Origin: Macrostomum hystrix
Lineage: Eukaryota > Platyhelminthes > Macrostomidae
Assembly: GCA_950097015.1 (NCBI GenBank)
Contig: CATNEN010000029.1
Coordinates: 7,087,501 to 7,151,500 of the forward strand
Reading direction: 5' to 3'
Length of the DNA: 64,000 bases
This document shows positions 13,001 to 23,166 of the stretch, one piece after another. Numbering within the stretch: the stretch's first letter is position 1; each line of letters starts with the position of its first letter. The notes below the pieces were generated by a model. It was not told the origin of the DNA. It worked only from the letters and a program-made list of their open reading frames with translations, and searched no databases. A program made the translations under genes and the position numbers.

Positions 13001-16000
13001 GCACAACTGCAGCTATTACGCGGCGCATCTGAAGGCTGCGTACAGCTTTTCAGTCCATTGACTGGGGGACGCCACACCCACCTTCAATTACCCCAGATAA
13101 TGCTGGCACCTATTTAACAGCTGGGTGAACTGAAGCAATGCAGATTTAGTTATATTGCTAAAGGACACAAATTGTTCCAGTGGGGTCGGGAATCGAACCC
13201 CCGACTTTCAAGTCGTGAGTCCGACGCTCTAACCACAAGGCTACAACCTGCTGGCCCCTATAGTACCGCTACTGTCCTATCAAATGCATTAACGGGTAGA
13301 AGTACCACAACTATAAGAAGTTAAACACAGTCTAAAGTGTTGTTCTGTTTGTTAACAGTTTTTTTAAACTATAAATTAATTCCAGACTTTTGAACGGCCG
13401 ATAAACATGGCGTCAATGATGGTAATAAAACGCAAAATAACAATCATAAAAAACCTGATAACAAGTGCTTGCAGTTTCTTAAATAACCAATTAACAGTAG
13501 AAAAACCACACTAAGAGCTATGTATTCCCCGTTTGTCCTCCAACGCAGTCTATGTCTTAAAGCATTTCATTTTTTGCCCCGGGAAATAAACGGAAATAAA
13601 CGCCCGGGCGGATAAACGGAACGTTTACCATAGACAACTCACAGACGTCTGGGGGGAATAAAAAGAATGTAGCTCAAAGCAAGCCATAGCTTAGACAGCC
13701 TTTCCAGCCCAAGGACTTTTATATAATAGCATCTGGACTGGAAACGAGAAATCAATTTCACAATTATTTTACCATATGAGGCCAATGTTTAGCCGAGCAC
13801 AGCGGCTCTCCAGAGAAACATATCTACTTAAGCCGTCACACATCTCAAGGCGCCTACATTCCAGGCATGCACATTGAATTTGGTGGAAATCCTATGTTGT
13901 AGAGAGAAATGGAGTCTACTTTTTTCGGAGAAGCATTTCCAATTGATTTCAATGGCGTTTCAAATTGGCATTCCATCGGTCCCCAGCTGTCCACAATGAT
14001 GGAGTGGTTGCTTCAACCTACTGTTGCTTCTTGATAAAGTCAATTGCAGGCAAGTACAAGGACATGGTGTCCATGTTTCCTGTGGCAAAGCTGATAGCAC
14101 AGAAGCTCAGTCACTGGTTCCAGGATGTCATGGATTTGCTGCGTAGCCTGCAGTTCTCCGTCATTGCAATATCCGTTGATAATGCACCAGTTAACAGAAA
14201 GTTCGTCGCCGATTTTCTGTGCGATGGAGACTTGAAGGAGTCAATTACTGACAAGGTCACAGGGCAGCCTATCTTCATTGTGATCGATCCCGTGCACAAC
14301 CTCAAGAACATATACAACAACTTCCAGACACGGAAATCATTTCGCTGCCCAGCATTCCCACCAGTTTTGATAGAAGCCTGCGACGCTCACTTTTGTCACA
14401 TCGGTGAGCTGTTCAATGCTGAAGCCAACAAGCCGGTGAGACTTGCTCACAAGCTCAGCCCTGCTGTGCTGAACCCTAAAAATATCGAGATGTCGTCAGT
14501 GAAGCTGGCAGTGGCAGTATTCTGTGATTCAACTCGAGATGCACTCAAATACTACACTGCACATGAGAATAAGAACTGGAGTGGCACCGCAGGATTTGTC
14601 AGTTTAGGAACTAGAAAGGAACTAGCCAGTTAACATTACATCTCTGGATTTCCGACATTTGAATTTCCGATCTTGCATTTCCCAATTTGACAGATTCCAT
14701 AGAAAGCAGGGGAAAAACTGGCCTCATGAGGTAGGTAATGGGTATTTCTTCGCTTCCAGTCCAGATGCTATTATATAGAAGTCCTTGTCCAGCCTTTCAC
14801 GCCTAGTGTACACTTTTTACCATAGACGCTTCTTCTTCAAACAGGTCTGCTTTTTACCATAGACTATGAACAGAGTCCGAGAGAGAGAGTCATAGTTTAT
14901 ACACAGAGCGTAAAAGTGCAATCAAAGTTGGCGGGCAAACGGGAAATATTATTCATTTACCCCCGGGGAAAGACCCCCCGGGGGTATTTCACAATAGCTT
15001 CTAAACTGGATGACCGGTTTTCGTGACAGTCTACCATCTGAATCAACATTTTCCGCACCTTTACGATGAGCTAACTTTCAAAGCCGTCCGACGTCAGCAT
15101 CGTCAAGATATTCAGCGATTCTTGTCGAAGATCATGGCGACAAGGACAACTAACATTGCTCTGAATAAACTCTATTGGCGAATCCATATTGGTTTAAAAT
15201 AAAAAAATTAACAATATAATCAACAATAATAGCAGACATGATTATATGATACCATTTTGTGAGCAGAAAATTTATGCATATTTTTGTGGCTTTTGCCACC
15301 AGACACCGCGACGAGAATCTTTGAACATCTTGACGATGCCGATGTTTCCTGATTCTGGAAGTTGTCTCATCGGATAGAGCGGAAAGTCTTATCCCGTGTT
15401 CTGCATTTTTATGACGATTGGTTGAATATTTTGGGAGATACAGAAAAAAGAAAATGTGAGTACTATTATTTACAGTAATAATAGTTTTTGACTAGTATTT
15501 GAAAATACGCAAACATGGAAATATGGAAATACCTCCTTGATCTAAAATTAAATGGTGCATTATCCTAATTTCTATTTTCGATCGCACCTGTTCACTTATT
15601 TTTCTTCTGTCAACAAAAACCAACTCAACCCAGATATTCAGCATCTGCATTGTACTCGGCCTGCTGCTCATTATTGTGCTGTTCATACTGGCAGTCAGGG
15701 ACACCAGATCCCTCATTGGGATCCGTCTGTTCATCCGGCCGAACTGGGAGATCCTGACCGAGCCGCAGGCCTGGTACGAGGCGCTGGTTCAGGTGTTCTA
15801 CAATCTGGGCATCGGTTTTGGCTGCCTCATCAACCTGTCCAGTTATAACCGGTTCCACACTGGCTGCAAGAAGTGCGACTTGAGAATGGCTTTGTTTTCA
15901 TCCAAATTCTTCTAAATAAGAAAATTAATTATCAAAGTTCCACTCAGCACTAAATCTCCCGGAACTGTTTTATTTTCCAATTCCAATTTTCCCACTTCCA

Positions 16001-19000
16001 ACTTTCCCGATTCAAACTTTTCCCAATTTGAATTTACTCAAATCAAATTCTACACGAATAAATTTTTCCCAATTCAAGTTTTTTTCCAAGTAAAAACAAT
16101 CCCAGCTCAAGTTGATCCCAATTCAAGTTAAACCCAATTCAAGTTAATCCCAATTTAAGTTAATCCCAATTCATGTTAATCCCAATTCAACTTAGTCCCA
16201 ATTCAAGTTAATCCTAATTCAAGTTAATCCCGATTAAATTTAATCCCAATTCAAGTTCATCCCGATTGAATTTAATCCCAATTCAAGTTATTCCCAATTT
16301 TAGTAAATCCAAATTCAAATTTAATCCTGTTTCAAGTTAATCCCAATTAAATTTTTCCTAAATCAAATTAATCTTGCTTTAGATTCTTATCAGTTGAAAT
16401 TCTTCCGAATTCAATTTTTCCAGCCGAAAATCATACCCAATCAAAATATCGCCCCACTGAGAGTTCGCTGACCATTCACCCGCAGGACGGCAGTTTCCGT
16501 GGCCATCATAGACTTCCTCGTCAGCTTCTTCTGCGGCTTCATCCTGTTCTCATTCGCTGGAATCATTCTGTCCACGGACAGCTCTTTGGACATCTCCAGC
16601 CTCTTCGATGACAGTGAGCTTTGGTTATAATCTTACTAGTACACTGACTGAACGCAAGTCATTGTTATTGTTTTTGTTGTGCATGCATCACGTCCCAGTC
16701 ACGTGACCTTCTCGCCTGGCTGCTGTTTACCCGCCGCTCAATTTACGCTTTTCTGTCCCACTGGCCAATCGACGCGCGGATTGCAGATCTTGGATTTCGC
16801 TACAGCGTCTTCCTCATGTCCGCGACATCGGCCTCGGCGAATCCCGGCTTCCGCTGGGCCACCTGCATCTGGAGCCTCATCCTGGCCCTGCTCAGCTTCT
16901 CATCCGAGTGCCTGCACACCCTAGTGCTCACCGATGTGCTCAACATCTGGCTGAAAGGCAGGTGCGCCAACGCACCCGCATCCGTTCGCTCAATTCTGGA
17001 CCGGTGGTGGCCGGTGCTGAGCCTGTTCTGCAGCCTGCTGGCATTCGCCTCTCTGCCGCTGTTTAGCGCGGTAACTATGCGCACCCCGACCCACAATGTC
17101 CGCCCATTTCGCTAACATTAACTTACATTCTAACATTTTTAGCGATTAATGACTAACTAAATAACCAGCGATAAATATAGCATTAACAGTAAGGACTACC
17201 AAGCCATTTTTCCGCCCGTTTTTATACCAAGGGGGGGGGAATTTCCCCCCCCCTGACAATTTTTTTGCTGCATCAGAACGAAACAATGCAAGCACACGAA
17301 ACTCAAGAACACGGGCCAACTTTTTGTTGCGCATCTTCTGAAACAAGAAACAAGTCGCCAACTCTTCAGACCGTCGAGATATTCAATGTTTCTGGCCGAA
17401 GGTCAGATTTTTCCCATAAGAGCTAGTGTATTTCATACACCACTATACACGAATTTGCACTGCGCCTCAGTGCGACCTTCAACAAGTGGCACCAGCCGAC
17501 TATGGAGTCCCTAAAGCGAATTTCTCTACTTTCTCTAATAAAGCCTCGATATTGGCCTAAACTCAACTATTACTTGTTTAAGGTCCAGCTACTCCGTCTA
17601 GATAAAGGTCGGTGACCGCCGAAGTCGGAGATGATGCAAGCACATTCGGGTGACATGCTGATAAAGTTTGAAGGTCTGGAAATGCCGCACATTGCGCAGT
17701 GCAAATTCGTGTATAGTGGTGTATGAAATACACTAGCTCTTATGGGAAAAATCGGACCTTCAACCAGAGCCATTGAATATCTCGACGGTCTAAAGAGCTG
17801 GCGACTTATTTCTTGTTTCAGAAGATGCGCAACAAAAAGTTGGCCCGTGTTCTTGAGTTTCGTGTGCTTGCAGAGAAAGTAGAGAAAACCCCCCCCTTGG
17901 TAGTTCTACTGTTAACAACGGAAAAACCACGCTATTTTACGCCCTGTGGAACGACCACTGGGGTATTTCAAATACCCGCTGCCTAATTCACGACAGCTCC
18001 CAAACCGAATGACCGATTTTTGTCCACCATATGAATCTAAATTCTCCGTCCAACGTCAGCATCGTCAAGATATTCAGTGATTCTTATCGAAGATCCTGGT
18101 GACAAGGACAACAACATTTTGTGATTCTGGAAGTTGTTGAATATTAAATATTTTAGGCGATCCTGAAAAAAGCAGAATGTAGATATTTTAAATGCTTCGT
18201 GGTCATTTCTATACTCTCAATTGGTCAAGGAAGGCCTTTTACTAACAAACAATGTCCCCAGGCTCCCTGGCTGTCATGTTCTCATCCTACTCGGTGCTGC
18301 TAGCCAGGCAACCAGCCTGGGTGAGCTCGCTGCTCTACTTCACCTCGGCTGGACTCACTATGCTCAACCTGGCCGTCAGCGCCGACTGCCTCTCGACCAT
18401 CACCTTCACCACCGCCACCGTGACACGGCGTCTATGCGGCCAGCTGCCCGTTACTTTTCACGACCTTCTGCGCGTGGACGGAGCCACAGTTCGCGCCTGG
18501 TGGCTGCCCGCCTTTTGCCTGTCGATGGCTGTGCTGCAGCTGCCCCTGCTGGCTCCAGTGCGCACTGTGGCTTGACTTGCTTGAATATACTCACGAGCTG
18601 GCGATGCACTATTAGGCTAGAGATGGCTAGGGTGATTGTGACGAAATCCTAGGGAAATTTCGGGATAGAAAGGGTGTGAGTTGAATTCTATCAGCCTAGA
18701 ATCCTTTCTGACCAAGTATTCTTAGCTGAGCTTCATTAGACTATCTATCTGAGTGCACTAACATACTAATCGACTAATTAAATAACAATATGTTTTTGCG
18801 TAGATTTGAGCATGTCCAAGGCGTTTGTCTGTTTACAAATTCGGGAATCAGAAAGCCAGCTTGGCCAACCCCACAGACCGGCTTTCACCTTGTTGAACTA
18901 TTGGACGCCTACGGCATCGCCTGGTCTGTGGCGCTGCTTTGCCTCATGGAGTTGGCCACCATCAGCTGGGTTTTCGGCGTGCAGCAGTTTAGCGCCATCA

Positions 19001-22000
19001 TCAAGATCATGCTGCGCGGCAATTTGTCACTTTGGTGGAAGGCGTGCTGGACTGTCATTTCGCCTGCAGCCCTGCTGGTGAGTGTTCCAAGAGCAATGCT
19101 CTGATCACCTGGACAACAAAGCCTGATCTTACTTACTCATACTGGGCTCTTCACGCTGAAGTCCTTCCTGAATTCCTACTCCTGAAGTCCGTCTCCTAAT
19201 ATCCTTCTCCTGAAGTCCTTCTCCTGAAGTCCTTCTCCTGAAGTCCTTCTCCTGAATTCCTACTCCTGAAGTCCGTCTCCTAATATCCTTCTCCTGAAGT
19301 CCTTCTCCTGAAGTCCTTCTCCTGAAGTCCTTCTCCTGAATTCCTACTCCTGAAGTCCGTCTCCTAATATCCTTCTCCTGAAGTCCTTCTCCTGAAGTCC
19401 TTCTCCTGAAGTCCTTCTCCTGAATTCCTACTCCTGAAGTCCGTCTCCTAATATCCTTCTCCTGAAGTCCTTCTCCTGAAGTCCTTCTCCTGAAGTCCTT
19501 CTCCTGAAGTCCTTCTCCTGAATTCCTACTCCTGAAGTCCGTCTCCTAATATCCTTCTCCTGAAGTCCTTCTCCTGAAGTCCTTCTCCTGAAGTCCTTCT
19601 CCTGAATTCCTACTCCTGAAGTCCGTCTCCTAATATCCTTCTCCTGAAGTCCTTCTCCTGAAGTCCTTCTCCTGAAGTCCTTCTCCTGAATTCCTACTCC
19701 TGAAGTCCGTCTCCTAATATCCTTCTCCTGAAGTCCTTCTCCTGAAGTCCTTCTCCTGAAGTCCTTCTCCTGAATTCCTACTCCTGAAGTCCGTCTCCTA
19801 ATATCCTTCTCCTGAAGTCCATCCCGAAGTGCATAACTCGAAATCCTCATATTGAAGACCTCTCGCTGAAGTTCTATTTTTAAAGTCGTCATAAAGGCCT
19901 CTGACCGTTAAACAGCCAGCTTGAAGTCCGCCTCCTGAAATAGTAATTCAGAACTCCTGACCTTTGCAACCAATGCTCAGGTCAATCTAGTGATCAAATG
20001 GTTCAACAAGTCCACAGAAGTAGGCCTGCCGCTGCCAGAATGGACCAAAACAGCCAGCTACGTGCTGCAATTCCTGCCACTGCTGCCGCTGCCCATCTGC
20101 ATCGCCTACTACTTGGTCTTCGAAGCCAAAGGGTCACTTAAGCAGGTAACTACTACTAGTTCTACTACTACTTATACTCAATGACAGAGCGGTTAACTCG
20201 TTTTCCTCTCGCACCAAACTCCCTGAGCTCGATTCCGCGGCGAGGCGACATTTATCTGGGGCGCAGCCGCGGAGAGGTTTGGGGGCTTGTCGTGCAATTT
20301 ACGCCCTTGAGGGCCAACCTCCAAGGCACAGTGAGAGTGTACACTGCCTGACGATGAGAAAGTCAGAGCAGATGTACACACCTGTGTGAGCGTATGCCTG
20401 CGTACAGTATCTGTGTGCGTGTGAGTCAGGATTCAGCGGAATCGGCAGAATTGCCTCCTTGCTGGCTGCAGGTCTAGTGTCACCAAATTATGTGCCATTG
20501 CCCATTACCCACTACTACTACTGCTACTACTACTACTACTACTACTACTGCTACTACTACTACTACTGCTACTACTACTACTACTACTACCACCACTACT
20601 ACTACTACTACTACTACCACTACTACTACTACTACTACTAATAATAATAATAATAAAAATCCCTCAGCGTATGAAGTCCCTCGTCACCATCAACAAGAGC
20701 ATGTTCAATGGCGAAGAGTTCAATAAGCAAGTGTACGGCAATCACGCCACGGAGGCAACCGCCGAGGCAGCTGTTAGGAGGCCTCCGCGCAGTGTCAGCG
20801 CCATGGTGGACGGCGTCGACGCTATCACCGACGATCCGGACGGCAGTGGAGTGAGCGGCACCGGCAGCAGTATCAGCAGAGGCCTGGATGTCAGCAACGC
20901 GCCGAACGGCAAGGCCAATCATCGCCGGCTGACCAGCAAACGTCGGGTGAGCATCTACGGCAACGAGTTCGCCATCAGGATGGACTCAACGAACTCCAAG
21001 ATGCAGTTCTCTCGGCTATCGAGCGGGCAGCAGCAGCCGCTGTCGACAGTGCACAGTCTGTCATCGTCTTCGTCTTCTAGGATGCACAAGAGCAGCTCGG
21101 GCAGCGGCGGCAGCGGCGGTGGCAGAGGAAAGAAGCTGGACCTGCGCGGCATGATGGCAGCGCAGAAGAACTCGGTGCTGCCACTCGTCAACTTGGCCGC
21201 CACCATGGCCATCAACGGCGGCGGCAGCGGCCGGAGGAATTTCTGCCGACAATGCGGAGGTGAGATTTCAGAATGCAATTTTCCAGGAATTGTGCTGCAG
21301 ATTGTAATCCATTCGTTTGAGCTTCAGACTTCCGACCGAAGAGAGACATTTTATGCAATTGAGCAAGACACTTCATTCCCCAAGTGCTTCAATTTACCCG
21401 GCTATAAAATGGGTATCAGCATCAGCTGGGTTAGATATTAGTGGGGTGGGTGTGGCGGCCTCCTTAGTCCACGGACTGAACAGCTGTAGGCAGCTTTTAG
21501 AAGCGACGCGCAATAGCTGCGGCTGTGCCACAGGCTGAATATCTGGCCCAACTATTCTAGGTGTAATTTCTATATCTAACCATTCTATGGAAATGGTTGC
21601 ACTGCTGTGGGATTAGAGCACTGCTGTTTGATCCAGATGAGTAGGGATTTGAGCACTGCTGTTTGATCCAGATGAGTAGGGATTTGAGCACTTCTGTTTG
21701 ATCCAGATGAGTAGGGATTTGAGCACTGCTGTTTGATCCAGATGAGTAGGGATTTGAGCACTGCTGTTTGATCCAGATGAGTAGGGATTTGAGCACTGCT
21801 GTTTGATCCAGATGAGTAGGGATTAGAACACTGCTGTTTGATCCAGATGAGTAGGGATTTGAGCACTGCTGTTTGATCCAGATGAGTAGGGATTTGAGCA
21901 CTGCTGTTTGATCCAGATGAGTAGGGATTTGAGCACTGCTGTTTGATCCAGATGAGTAGGGATTTGAGCACTGCTGTTTGATCCAGATGAGTAGGGATTA

Positions 22001-22861
22001 GAGCACTGCTGTTTGATCCAGATGAGTAGGGATTAGAACACTGCTGTTTGATCCAGATGAGTAGGGATTTGAGCACTGCTGTTTGATCCAGATGAGTAGG
22101 GATTTGAGCACTGCTGTTTGATCCAGATGAGTAGGGATTTGAGCACTGCTGTTTGATCCAGATGAGTAGGGATTTGAGCACTGCTGTTTGATCCAGATGA
22201 GTAGGGATTAGAGCACTGCTGTTTGATCCAGATGAGTAGGGATTTGAGCACTGCTGTTTGATCCAGATGAGTAGGGATTTGAGCACTGCTGTTTGATCCA
22301 GATGAGTAGGGATTTGAGCACTGCTGTTTGATCCAGATGAGTAGGGATTTGAGCACTGCTGTTTGATCCAGATGAGTAGGGATTTGAGCACTGCTGTTTG
22401 ATCCAGATGAGTAGGGATTTGAGCACTGCTGTTTGATCCAGATGAGTAGGGATTAGAACACTGCTGTTTGATCCAGATGAGTAGGGATTTGAGCACTGCT
22501 GTTTGATCCAGATGAGTAGGGATTAGAACACTGCTGTTTGATCCAGATGAGTAGGGATTTGAGCACTGCTGTTTGATCCAGATGAGTAGGGATTTGAGCA
22601 CTGCTGTTTGATCCAGATGAGTAGGGATTAGAGTACTGCTGTTTGATCCAGATGAGTAGGGATTTGAGCACTGCTGTTTGATCCAGATGAGTAGGGATTA
22701 GAGCACTGCTGTTTGATCCAGATGAGTAGGGATTTGAGCACTGCTGTCCATCGTGACTTTTTATTTCAGTCTCTGGCAGTCGAGAAACTATACTTAACAG
22801 TGCCAGTGCCACTGCTGAAGCAGATACAGAAGGTGTGATTTCAAAGGCGCCACTTCAGCAG

Positions 22862-22929
<68 letters not shown>

Positions 22930-23065
22930 GGAACAGCAGCAGCAGCAGCAGCAGCAAAAACAACAACAACAGCAGCAGCAGCAGCAGCAGCAGCAAAAAC
23001 AACAACAACAGCAGCAGCAGCAGCAGCCGGAACAGCAGCAGCAGCAGCAGCAGCAAAAACAACAA

Positions 23066-23097
<32 letters not shown>

Positions 23098-23110
23098 AAA
23101 ACAACAACAA

Positions 23111-23166
<56 letters not shown>

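Noticed and set aside
20638-21278. - strand ORFs opposite the SLC6 tail exon
   Set aside because: The + strand frame joins to upstream and downstream exons by phase; the opposite frames do not.
21585-22601. 338-codon ORF on the - strand
   Set aside because: Purely periodic translation of the 36-bp minisatellite, whose length is a multiple of 3; it lies in an SLC6 intron.
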